Assembly (NCBI GenBank): GCA_002005505.1 | Contig: MVGU01001878.1 | Span: 1 to 25,506, forward strand | From: Botryococcus braunii | Lineage: Eukaryota; Chlorophyta; Trebouxiophyceae | Direction: 5' to 3' | DNA: 25,506 nt | In this document: positions 1 to 7,229 of the stretch, piece after piece | Layout of the letters: each line of letters begins with the position of its first letter | Numbering within the stretch: the first letter of the stretch is position 1 | The notes under the pieces: model-generated | Databases searched by the model: none | Told to the model about the DNA's origin: nothing | Seen by the model: the letters and a program-made list of their open reading frames with translations, nothing else | Program-made: the position numbers and the translations under genes

Positions 1-527
1 TATCTTACCGCCACAACGGTGGACTTCAACATAAGTCTCAATGAGGTCAAACATTCAGTGCGCTCTCGTCATGCACTCTCATCAATGCACACAGCAGTAA
101 TATCTAACTGGTCTGAATGTTTGAGCACAATCATATCTGGAACGACTTTGAGAATCCTAAACACACCTGCAGTGATGGCACGACGGCAGCGTCAGTTCGT
201 AGCCTGTGGGAAAAACCGTCCACGCTACAACGTTTCCAGGAACAGCACACAGTACTCTCCAACAGTAGAGGTTGGTCAAGGATACCAACATGCTTCGGAC
301 AAGTACCGAGCCGTTCCTGGGCTGCCCAGCGATGGCTCGGACTGCAGGGATCCTAAAGTACTACCATACGTAATGTCTATTGAGAACGCATATCGTACAA
401 GTCACGTGTTATGTCATTGAGGTACGAGTATGATCTATACCGTTCATAAAGGGCTATAAAGGCTATAGTTTACACTGCTGTTGATGGCATGTGACAGGGG
501 ATGTCACTAAGTACAGTATTGACCAAT
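1..527. other. Unassigned internal sequence of the minus-strand element
   Basis: No recognisable domain. A 133-codon frame starting from GTG at 19 on the plus strand shows no motif and is probably chance. On the minus strand this stretch would be the downstream internal part of the element. I find no LTR copy in it. Confidence 0.3.
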
Positions 528-596
528 TCATTCAACAGTCTCACTCACAGACACAGAGGTTCCACTAGATGACTGACTCTTCTTCTTAGTAGTCAT
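528..596 (-). CDS. Possible broken gag start, 22 codons
   Basis: A minus-strand ATG at 596 opens a 22-residue peptide that begins MTTKKKSQSS and continues Ser/Thr/Glu-rich to a TGA at 530-528. The composition resembles the first residues of many copia gag proteins. Nothing downstream continues it in any frame I could recognise. It may be the stub of a decayed gag, or chance. The larger ORF at 1145-648 lies upstream of it in the same transcript. Confidence 0.15.
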   Translation of the reverse strand: MTTKKKSQSSSGTSVSVSETVE

Positions 597-647
597 AGTG
601 TAAACACTGAATGTCAATCTCTAGAGTCAGAGGCACAATTAAACCAC

Positions 648-1145
648 TTACTCCACAAGACCTTCAAGGTCTGAATCAGATTCCCACTCAGACTCGTCAC
701 GAATGTTAGGGATCAGCAAATCCTGAAAGGCCTTCACTGGATTAGTTGCCAATGCAGACTCAACAGCCAAATATGCCGTGTGCTCAGCCAGTTCTTGCTC
801 TTTGTTGAGCCACTTCGTTACACTACAATACCTCTGAAATTTCTCTCTGGTGATGAAACCTGGTTCCAAATTAACGAATGATTGCTCCCAAGGAGTGAAT
901 TTGTATGCTGGATACGTAGGAAATCTTGAACCAAACCACGCTGGCGGAGGGAGAGGTCGGCCAACGTACAGATGAAACACGAAGTCTTTTACGATGGCAG
1001 CCCGTTCGTCAGGGGTCCGATCTCCTTGCTGTCCTCCGTTTCTGATTCTATCGTTGTACGAAGGCGGACCGGTTCTTAAATGTACAGGCACGTTGACGTT
1101 GGTAGTCTTGCGAGCAGTCTGCTTCGGTCTGCGGCGCTTGGCCAT
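648..1145 (-). CDS. Orphan ORF downstream of primer site, unknown function
   Basis: I do not recognise this 165-residue protein. The start is the ATG at 1145 (MAKRRRPK). The frame is open to a TTG at 1187, but ATG with its basic N-terminus is the more natural start. Residues 1-16 are strongly basic (KRRRPKQTARK), a plausible nuclear-localisation or nucleic-acid-binding tail. The middle is Pro/aromatic-rich (PPPAWFGSRFP), then a probably helical part, and the last 17 residues are acidic (DESEWESDSDLEG). There is no CCHC knuckle, protease DSG/DTG or RT motif. It sits 50 nt after the primer-binding site, where gag normally starts. It could be a degenerate gag, an accessory protein of a non-autonomous element, or a captured host fragment. 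Confidence 0.5.
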   Translation of the reverse strand: MAKRRRPKQTARKTTNVNVPVHLRTGPPSYNDRIRNGGQQGDRTPDERAAIVKDFVFHLYVGRPLPPPAWFGSRFPTYPAYKFTPWEQSFVNLEPGFITREKFQRYCSVTKWLNKEQELAEHTAYLAVESALATNPVKAFQDLLIPNIRDESEWESDSDLEGLVE

Positions 1146-1194
1146 ACAGCTTCTCGTCTCCGATTCTTGAGCCAGCCACACACTCAACGAGAGA

Positions 1195-1211
1195 GTGGTG
1201 GGCCCATAACC
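1195..1211 (-). other. Primer-binding site, initiator tRNA-Met anticodon half
   Basis: On the minus strand this reads GGTTATGGGCCCACCAC, directly after the LTR end. It is the exact complement, over 17 nt, of the anticodon stem-loop of plant initiator tRNA-Met as I remember it (GTGGTGGGCCCATAACC), not of the tRNA 3' end. Drosophila copia and yeast Ty5 are known to prime from such an internal tRNA fragment. Confidence 0.7.
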
Positions 1212-1236
1212 TGTTAGGTTATGGGCTTGGCGTATT

Positions 1237-1380
1237 CCTGTGTGGTGGCAGCACGGAGGGTGTTAGACCAGTGTCGGCTCTACTGTGCGAAGAGAAGTAG
1301 AGAAGGAGACACTGTCAATCAAGGACTGATTGGCAACGTGAGAGAAGCACCCGAAGTGCTGTGATAGTCCCAATCAAGTG
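1237..1380 (-). repeat. 144-bp direct repeat, transcript-downstream copy
   Basis: Identical to 1561-1704. On the minus strand the block ends in CCACCACACAGG and runs on as AATACG into the LTR end. It contains a pyrimidine-rich tract ending in GCACAG, as does its partner. Confidence 0.95.
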
Positions 1381-1560
1381 TATTACAACATGCTCTCTAT
1401 CACTTTCGTAACAACGGAATTCAAACTACCCTAGTCTGTTCTCACTCAGTTACGGGCAGTCTCATTGTCCGATGAAAGGAAAGTCAAGCACATACACCTA
1501 ACATGATAAACGAAAAGCGTTCAGAGCCTCAAACAAGCTATCCTATCTACACACACATTA

Positions 1561-1704
1561 CCTGTGTGGTGGCAGCACGGAGGGTGTTAGACCAGTGTCG
1601 GCTCTACTGTGCGAAGAGAAGTAGAGAAGGAGACACTGTCAATCAAGGACTGATTGGCAACGTGAGAGAAGCACCCGAAGTGCTGTGATAGTCCCAATCA
1701 AGTG
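1561..1704 (-). repeat. 144-bp direct repeat, transcript-upstream copy
   Basis: Identical to 1237-1380, offset 324 bp. On the minus strand the block ends CCACCACACAG and is followed by GTAATG, a splice-donor-like junction missing from the other copy. Confidence 0.95.
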
Positions 1705-2760
1705 CCTTGCCTTGCTGCGCAGCCACCACTACCTTCTTGCAGCAAACGTGTGTGTAACTCGCGTTATTGCTATCCACATTCAAATGTACACAACCTAGTG
1801 CTGAGTCACGTTTTCTGCCCTATTTGTCTTGTATTATTGTCTCTGGCGGAATTGCCACTATTACTCCTCTGAGGGAAAGGCACTAAATATTATTATCTAT
1901 CACAACAGTTTCGAACAAATGGGCGTCGTATGCGCGCGACTGGAAAACTGTTTGGTCATTGACATTATTGGATTCAGTTGTTACTAAATGCGATGTGGCC
2001 CAAGTATTGGCATAGTATTCTGGCTCACACGCTTGCCATAGGCGCTATTTCGCCAACAAGTGCTTCCGTTGAAAGCCACGCACTGTGAGGGTGTACTCCT
2101 CATCATCTTTTATATCGAAAATCTTTTTTTCTCGGACATTTGCCGTAGTAGGCATGAACCCAAAGTTATAGCCCTTATAGACGTCAGGCCACGAACTTGT
2201 CATCGAAACCCAAATGCAACAACCTCAGAACCGATACCAATTATAACAGCTGGAAGAGAAGGAGGGCTTACGGACACGGATAGGGCATTCCATTCATTAC
2301 ATTACTTCATTGTATCTCGCTCGTCTCAGCCGTCAAAGGCAACCTTCTGGTATAACGCCCTGTAACGAGCTAGCGAACCTTCAACCGTACTGCACTTCGA
2401 TTGTACCGCTGCTACTCGGGACTTATCCTCGAGCGCGGTTACAAAATCAGTGCGTGAGCTTTTCAGGGCTCGGACTTTCGATGTGGGAGACCCAACAGTC
2501 AGCAAGTTATGTACACACCTCTCTACTAGCCCACGCTATTGACCTCACTTCCCAGGACTTACGGCTGAGTCCGTGAGTGAATGATGTACAGAGAAATCGT
2601 GCAGGGCCTTTCAACAGCACTGCTTACTCCTCAGGAAGTTTCCGTATGAGCTCGAAACGACGCGGGACAGTCTCAAACTTCAGACAAAGCTCAATCTTCT
2701 CAAAGAAACCTCATTGACGCAACCGATTCTCAATCTGAGTCTCGCAAGGACGACACTTGC
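1705..2760. other. No gene seen; probable LTR remainder and flank
   Basis: Short frames (2060-2365, 2310-2576) show no motif. The left part is probably the rest of the minus-strand LTR. The only regulatory-looking site is a minus-strand TATA-like GATATAAAAG at 2107-2116. The last bases (CTTGC, 2756-2760) flank the Gypsy-1 5' LTR and would be its target duplication, but the matching right side is lost. Confidence 0.4.
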
Positions 2761-3018
2761 TGTAGCATTTCCTAGGGTATAATGCTCTAGCGGTCCTTGG
2801 CATTGCTCTATGACTTGCCTTGTGATCTAGATTCGCGGTACAACCTCGCTCAGGTAGTTTGCTCGGTTGCCCAACTACGCGTCAGTGGCAGTACAATATA
2901 ATTCAATCCACCCTGGGTTTAAGAGTGGACCTGCGAATCAATCATGTAACACTCTTTCCGTGCTCACCACGAACGGCCTCATTGTCTCATAAATCTCTTC
3001 CGCTCAGCCATTCCTACA
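2761..3018 (+). repeat. Gypsy-1 5' LTR
   Basis: Starts TGTAGCATTT and ends TTCCTACA, 258 bp, two bases before the primer site. Its first 176 bp match 23302-23477 with five substitutions, all transitions. Confidence 0.92.
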
Positions 3019-3020
3019 AG

Positions 3021-3032
3021 TGGTATCGGCGA
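3021..3032 (+). other. Gypsy-1 primer-binding site
   Basis: TGGTATCGGCGA, two bases after the LTR. It shares TGGTATC with the common plant initiator-Met site but then differs. The identical 12-mer follows the Gypsy-2 LTR at 5355, which supports it as a real primer site for an unidentified tRNA ending in TCGCCGATACCA. Confidence 0.8.
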
Positions 3033-3090
3033 TAAGGCCTAGTTCCTTATCGTTCGTTCGTGGTGCGTTCTTTTTCTATCGTGATTCGTG

Positions 3091-3648
3091 ATGTCGCGGC
3101 ATCCTCGTTCGGGTTCGAGGGCTCGTGCCCCCAGTCCTGGCATCGCAGAGCCAGATTCATCCCTAGATCTTCTTGATGATGTAGATGTAGATCTTTCAGG
3201 GGTAGATCCTCGTCGTATGCTTAGGCATTTGGTGGATATCGGTGCTCTACCCGTGGGAGCCGTTGGTGTCGGATCTAGTGTTCCGTCGCATTCCCCTCCA
3301 GTTGATACCGCTCAGAGCATTTTAGAGGGACTTGAAATGTTAATTCAGCGCGCTCTCGCGCAACCTGCACCTGTGGTCGTGCCGCAGCCCATACCAACGG
3401 CAACTCCGGCACCGGCTACAGCCTCGTCAGGTTCAGGGAAGCCATCGCTCAAGATTCCAGACACATCTGTATTTGAGGGAGATCCAATGAAGTTGGATCC
3501 TTGGCTTATGCAGACTAAAATTTATTTGGGGGACTATGATGTAGACCTGGCATCCGCTCGGTCGGTGGAGGTGGCTACGATGTTCTACCGTTGCTTCCAG
3601 CTACATCTTGAGTTGAAGAAGCAACGTACCGAGTCTTGTACAACTTGA
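3091..3648 (+). pseudogene. Gypsy-1 gag, truncated
   Basis: The ATG at 3091 starts a 185-residue frame (a GTG codon three bases earlier is less likely). Residues 1-60 are Arg/Ser/Asp-rich. A Pro/Ala-rich linker follows, then the start of a Ty3-type capsid domain (LKIPDTSVFEGDPMKLDPW, from about residue 127), typical of the FxGxxxxxxxW entry to gypsy gag. The frame ends about 30 residues later at a TGA, before the rest of the capsid and before any CCHC nucleocapsid knuckle. What follows in the next frame does not look like gag, so the core is deleted or replaced. It would have formed the particle coat; as it stands it cannot. Confidence 0.75.
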
Positions 3649-3649
3649 T

Positions 3650-4975
3650 TTGGTCTTCTTCTTTGGTTTTCAGCAGTGTGAGCCCTGTTTTCAGATGTTT
3701 TCCAACTGTTCAGCCATCCAGTATGGGATTCCTGTATTGTATGAAGTTGGTCATCTGCAGGACTTTTTCTCTAGCTGTTGCCATAAGTTCATGACCCATT
3801 ATGTGGATGGGCATGGTGTGTGTAGGAAGTTTCAGACATCCCCCTCTGCTCAAGACCTAGCTAGTCATGTTTGCATGTTTAAGAGTGGTGCAGCTTCCTC
3901 TTTTCCTGCAAGTACTTCTCATGTTGTATTGTTTTGTGAGAGTAGTGACAGGGAGTGTACTATCAGCCATCTTGTAATCCAATTGCTATCAGGTACCAGA
4001 TTGACTGTGCTCTCTTGCCCAAGTGATTGTGGACAGGTGCTGGAAGGGATTACTCAACAGCAATCTCATGATGTCTTGCTCTCAGCTGCTGTTTTGACTG
4101 CACTGGGCATTACTTCCACCGTTCAGAGCTCGCCCCACTGTTGTTCAAATACAGGCTTGCCCTTTTTTCGTTGCTTTGCTCAGACGGGTTTGCTTAGTGT
4201 GAAGAAGAAACCACTGGCAGCAACATGTTTTGACTCTTTTGTTCATCTTAACACTAGTCAAGTTGTGAACGGTCTTGACCTTTCTTCTACTTGCATTGAA
4301 TTTGAGGGAATTCTTGCTGGTAGACCTGTCAGGATTTTGTTGGATAGTGGGGCCTCTGCTAACTTTGTTGATGAGAAACTGGTTCAGGAGCTTGCCCTTC
4401 CCACTACTCTTTTAAGTTCACCTGTTACAAATCGTGTTGCTGATGGTAGGAGTTCTGTAGTAGGGAATAATGTGTCAACTGACCTGACTGTGGGGACTCT
4501 GAGTTTTGGAGTCACCTGTCTCCCCACTGAATTGTCATATTATCACCTTATTTTAGGGAAACCTTGGTTGACTGTATTTAACCCAGTTGTTAATTGGAAG
4601 CCAAATGCAGTTTCATTGATTCATGCCAATAAGACACATGTGCTTTTAGGGTGTCAAAGGTCAGGCACTCCTCAGTATGTGGTCTCTTCCATAGAAGTGG
4701 AAGAATTGGTTAAGTTGGGGGAACCAATGTACCTTATTCAGCTTAATGCAATTACTGACACCTCCTCAGACACTAATGCATATGACGTGCCAGAGTTGGA
4801 GCAGCTTTTGCAGGAGTTTACAGGTGTTCTCCCTGGACTGCCTCAAGGCCTGCCTCCTTCTCGTGCTGGTGATCATCATATCAGATTGGAGCCGGACGCA
4901 ACTCCACCAGCCTCCCGCATATATCCGTTGTCTGGAGCTCAGCTTGCTGAACTACGTGCACAACTGCAGGAATAA
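3650..4975 (+). pseudogene. Gypsy-1 Cys-rich stretch, aspartic protease and RT N-terminus
   Basis: This frame is open for 441 codons. The first ~200 residues are unusually Cys/Phe/Ser-rich (for example CCHKF, SSPHCC) and match nothing I know; no CCHC knuckle is present. A retroviral-type aspartic protease follows, with active-site D-S-G-A at 4343-4354 inside ILLDSGAS, and the flap/ILGKPWL region about 70 residues later. The last ~60 residues are the linker and RT start (HHIRLEPDATPP). A TAA at 4973-4975 stops the frame within RT. The codon context suggests a C-to-T nonsense change. There is no ATG at the frame's beginning, so it was presumably translated as part of a polyprotein. Confidence 0.75.
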
Positions 4976-5149
4976 CTGGAAAGGGGATTCATCCGCCCAC
5001 AACTTCTCCATTCGGTGCACCTATCCTATTTGTTCCAAAGAAGGATGGTGGCTGGCGTTTGTGCATTGACTATAGAGCCTTGAATAGGATTACTGTTAGG
5101 AACCAGCACCCTTTACCTAGGATAGATGAGATGTTTGAGCAATTGCATG
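4976..5149 (+). pseudogene. Gypsy-1 RT, N-terminal fragment
   Basis: This continues the RT after the TAA at 4973. A one-base loss near 5000 changes frame. After it, the fingers motifs are clear: [12 protein letters not shown] and then [12 protein letters not shown] (around 5030-5100). The fragment ends at the Gypsy-2 insertion point. Its last five bases (GCATG, 5145-5149) are the target duplication. The next part of the same domain is at 11403-11523. Confidence 0.85.
5145..5149 (+). repeat. Target-site duplication of Gypsy-2 (left)
   Basis: GCATG, matching 11398-11402 exactly, directly outside the TG...CA ends of the LTRs. Confidence 0.95.
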
Positions 5150-5351
5150 TGTAACGGCAGGAAGCTGCCAGGTCCAATGCCAGGATTTCAGGCAGGAAGC
5201 TGCCGGGTCCTGAAATGAAGGCTCTGGAAAGTGGCACGCGTCTTGGCGTCGAAGGAAGTTCCGGTGCTGACCGGCTTGTAACAGATTCCGCTGAATGCTC
5301 TAACCTGACTGGTGTCTCGTCTCTCTCTCTCTCTCTTCCTTTGCCACCACA
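5150..5351 (+). repeat. Gypsy-2 5' LTR
   Basis: TGTAACGGCAGG...CCACCACA, 202 bp. It contains two copies of the small palindrome GGCAGGAAGCTGCC (5156-5169, 5191-5204). The second sits inside an 8-bp inverted repeat, ATTTCAGG/CCTGAAAT (5185-5192, 5209-5216). A (CT)n tract lies near the end. No clear TATA box. Confidence 0.95.
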
Positions 5352-5354
5352 AGG

Positions 5355-5367
5355 TGGTATCGGCGAG
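5355..5367 (+). other. Gypsy-2 primer-binding site
   Basis: TGGTATCGGCGAG, three bases after the LTR. Its first 12 bases equal the Gypsy-1 site. A one-base variant (AGTATCGGCGAG) recurs at 6811-6822 with the internal LTR fragment. Confidence 0.8.
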
Positions 5368-5403
5368 TAAAGCAAGGTTTTGCTAATCTACCTGTTGGGT
5401 ATA

Positions 5404-6741
5404 ATGTCGGCAGCTACTTTCACCACGTTGGTTACGTCGTATTGTGAGAATTTGGGGGCGGCCAGCGATGTTGCCGAGCTTGATGCACTTGATCTCACGC
5501 TTGATAGTGACTACCCAAGGTTTCGTAGGAAGGATTTTGATGAACTGATGGCGAAGTGTAAGGTCGAGGTGGCGCGCGATAACTACGATGTCGGCGATCA
5601 TACGGATCTGATCACTAGTTCGATTGCCCAGTTTTATGTCGCTACTGTTAAATTTCTAAAGATAGGTGCTCTTGCTGCTTTTCGTCCTGTCTGGGCTACA
5701 AGTTATGCGCGAAAGGTTTTTATGACGGAGGTTGCTCGTGATCCTGCGGTGCCGCACAAGCTTCTGTCTAATGCGTTAGGCAAGCCGCCGGTGTTCACGG
5801 GAAATAACACTAGGCACTGGGTTGCTATTGTTAAGAATTATGTTGAGGCACAGGGAATCAACGATGACCAGCAAAAGCTTCGCGTTGGCGTCTCATTTCT
5901 CTCCACAAGCATTCAGGGTCACTGGTCCTCGTATGTCGTAACCCATCCTTCCCCTACTTTCGAAGATTTTCAGCAATTCCTGTTTGATTTTTATGACAAG
6001 AATGTAGGGGTGACGGAGGCCCGCCGCCACTGGCAGGGGGTTCGGCAAGGCTCAAGGTCTGTTCAGGAGTATGCCTTGGAGTTTAACTCCGCTCTTGCCG
6101 ATCTGAATTCCATGCCTGGTGGGGAGGTCACTGAAAATGAGAAGGTTACGAATTTTCTGAATGGGTTGCGTGCATCGTTGCATTCTCAGTGTCGAATTAA
6201 TCACAAAACTGGCCGTGCTTTCGATTCGTACATGGAGCTCTACCAGATCGCTCATGGGCTCGATGATACTGTCGAAGGGTTTCGTTCGCGCGGTTCCGAT
6301 ATGTTTCCTTCGAATCACCATGCTTATCGTGGGTTTGGTCGTTTCGATCGTGGGTTTGGTCGTTCTCGCGGTGTGTTTAAGGCTCGTGGGTTTCGTGCTC
6401 GTGGTCGCGGTTTTGATCGCGGTGATCGCTCGCATCATCGCCATGTCCTAGGTTTTCATCATGGGTCTTTTCCATCCCACTCCATGCCGCTCACTTGTTA
6501 TGGGTGTGGCCTCCCTGGCCACAAACAGTCCGAGTGCCCTATGACTCCCCGGTTCTCGCAAGGATCTGCGCAGGTACCCCAAGCCCCAGCACATCACGCC
6601 GGTCCCCCAAATTCTGGTCGCGGCAATGCACCGAGTGGGCGTGGATCCTCTCGTGGGCGTGGACGCTTTGGCTGGTATGAAGACTTATCTTTCTCAAAAC
6701 TTGTGGCGTCGAAGGAAGTCCCGGTGCTGACCGGCTTGTAA
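5404..6741 (+). CDS. gag: Gypsy-2 gag (capsid plus nucleocapsid)
   Basis: 445 residues from the ATG at 5404. The frame is open back to a TTG at 5380, but ATG is preferred. Gag forms the cytoplasmic virus-like particle that packages the element RNA. Residues ~115-300 are a Ty3-type capsid domain (VFTGNNTRHWVAIVKNY, then HWSSYV, then VQEYALEFNSAL). Residues ~305-350 are Arg/Gly/His-rich (RGFRARGRGFDRGDR), as in RNA-binding tails. A CCHC zinc knuckle lies at 365-378 (CYGCGLPGHKQSEC), followed by a Gly/Arg-rich C-terminus. The final ~13 residues (VASKEVPVLTGL) are encoded by an internal copy of the LTR, which supplies the stop. The original C-terminus may therefore have been different. This is the only intact gene of the element. 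Confidence 0.9.
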   Translation: MSAATFTTLVTSYCENLGAASDVAELDALDLTLDSDYPRFRRKDFDELMAKCKVEVARDNYDVGDHTDLITSSIAQFYVATVKFLKIGALAAFRPVWATSYARKVFMTEVARDPAVPHKLLSNALGKPPVFTGNNTRHWVAIVKNYVEAQGINDDQQKLRVGVSFLSTSIQGHWSSYVVTHPSPTFEDFQQFLFDFYDKNVGVTEARRHWQGVRQGSRSVQEYALEFNSALADLNSMPGGEVTENEKVTNFLNGLRASLHSQCRINHKTGRAFDSYMELYQIAHGLDDTVEGFRSRGSDMFPSNHHAYRGFGRFDRGFGRSRGVFKARGFRARGRGFDRGDRSHHRHVLGFHHGSFPSHSMPLTCYGCGLPGHKQSECPMTPRFSQGSAQVPQAPAHHAGPPNSGRGNAPSGRGSSRGRGRFGWYEDLSFSKLVASKEVPVLTGL

Positions 6742-6826
6742 CAGATTCCGCTGAATGCTCTAACCTGACTGGTGTCTCTCTCGCTCTCTCTTCCTTTGCC
6801 ACCACAAGGTAGTATCGGCGAGTAAA
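6704..6826 (+). repeat. Internal partial copy of Gypsy-2 LTR end plus primer site
   Basis: Matches 5244-5371 (the last ~108 bp of the 5' LTR plus the primer site) with a few substitutions and a shorter CT tract. It starts inside the gag frame, provides the gag stop, and ends 16 bp before the ATG of the protease frame. It includes a CT-rich tract followed by CACAAG/GTAGTA, a good splice-acceptor look-alike. Confidence 0.93.
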
Positions 6827-6842
6827 AAGTAAAGAGAGAATT

Positions 6843-7229
6843 ATGGAGGGGAGGCGCAACGAAAGTGTAGCTTTGAAAAGTGCGCATGGGGAAGAAAAAA
6901 TTGTGGCCCCATGGTCTTTTGAAGTGTGGTATGACAAGAAGAGGCCCAGTATATCAATGGTGAGAAAAGCATACCCCGAAGCGCAAATGGTCTTGCGCGG
7001 TATGGTTGCAGGGGCAACCGCTGATTGTGCAGTTGATACCGGGGGAGAACTCTCATTCATCTCGGCAGAATTTCTGAAGAAAGTGAACATAACCCCGCAA
7101 CAAGTGGATGAATTGAAAGTGGAAGTGGCCACGGGTGACATTGCAAAAGTGGTGCATCAAGTGAAGTTGAGAACAGTTTTCAAGTCTTTGCCTTGTGTGC
7201 ATACTTGTGCTACCAAAATTGGCTGGTGA
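6843..7229 (+). pseudogene. Gypsy-2 protease, 5' part of broken pol
   Basis: The ATG at 6843 follows the internal LTR/primer copy. The frame runs 128 residues. The aspartic protease active site is D-T-G-G at 7035-7046 (VDTGGELSFI), where the family usually has D-S/T-G-A, so the fourth position is odd. The strands after it (VEVATGD, VHQVKLRTVF) fit the fold. The protease then continues in the next frame (GDCDVLLGMDFL, from about 7222), so one frame change lies between about 7190 and 7225. It could be a programmed shift, but no slippery site stands out, and a simple indel is more likely. The enzyme would cut the Gag-Pol polyprotein. Confidence 0.8.

Larger units (their letters stand above)
1..1704 (-). 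mobile_element. Partial minus-strand LTR retrotransposon, copia-type primer
   Basis: Read on the minus strand, an LTR (right side, starting at 1212) is followed by a primer-binding site (1195-1211), a 66-nt leader and an ORF (1145-648). The layout matches Copia-1 in this window: same primer type, same inverted repeat across the LTR/primer junction, and an LTR with an internal direct duplication starting about 25 bp from its end. No pol domain is visible in the part inside the window and the 3' LTR lies off its left edge. The right end of the LTR is not resolved, so the end given here is a minimum. Confidence 0.6.
1212..1704 (-). repeat. LTR (5' LTR of minus-strand element), right end unresolved
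   Basis: The plus-strand left edge is TGTTAGGT immediately next to the primer site, as expected for an LTR end. The LTR contains two identical 144-bp blocks (1237-1380, 1561-1704). In the 749-bp Copia-1 LTR, about 240 bp follow the second block, so this LTR probably continues beyond 1704. A minus-strand TATA-like GATATAAAAG at 2107-2116 suggests it could reach past 2100. I could not find a convincing end. Confidence 0.5.

Noticed and set aside
19..420. 133-codon plus-strand frame
   Set aside because: Starts from GTG, no motif, and lies antisense to a transposon internal region; likely chance.
1502..1688. LTR end at ACCTAACA (1496-1503), giving a 292-bp LTR with inverted ends
   Set aside because: It matches the TGTTAGGT start, but it would leave the second 144-bp block outside the LTR, unlike Copia-1; kept only as an alternative.
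1237..1704. CRISPR-like repeat-spacer-repeat
   Set aside because: Two long (144-bp) repeats inside an LTR in a eukaryotic context, with a single 180-bp spacer; not a CRISPR array.
2060..2576. Two overlapping ~90-100 codon frames upstream of Gypsy-1
   Set aside because: No recognisable domain, no shared composition with a real gene, and they overlap each other.
5070..5375. Minus-strand 101-codon frame, recurring at 11060-11506 and 6539-7141
   Set aside because: It is the antisense of the Gypsy-2 LTR and appears wherever that LTR does; not an independent gene.
7190..7225. Programmed ribosomal frameshift in Gypsy-2 protease
   Set aside because: No clear slippery heptamer, and the change falls inside the protease domain rather than at the gag/pol border.
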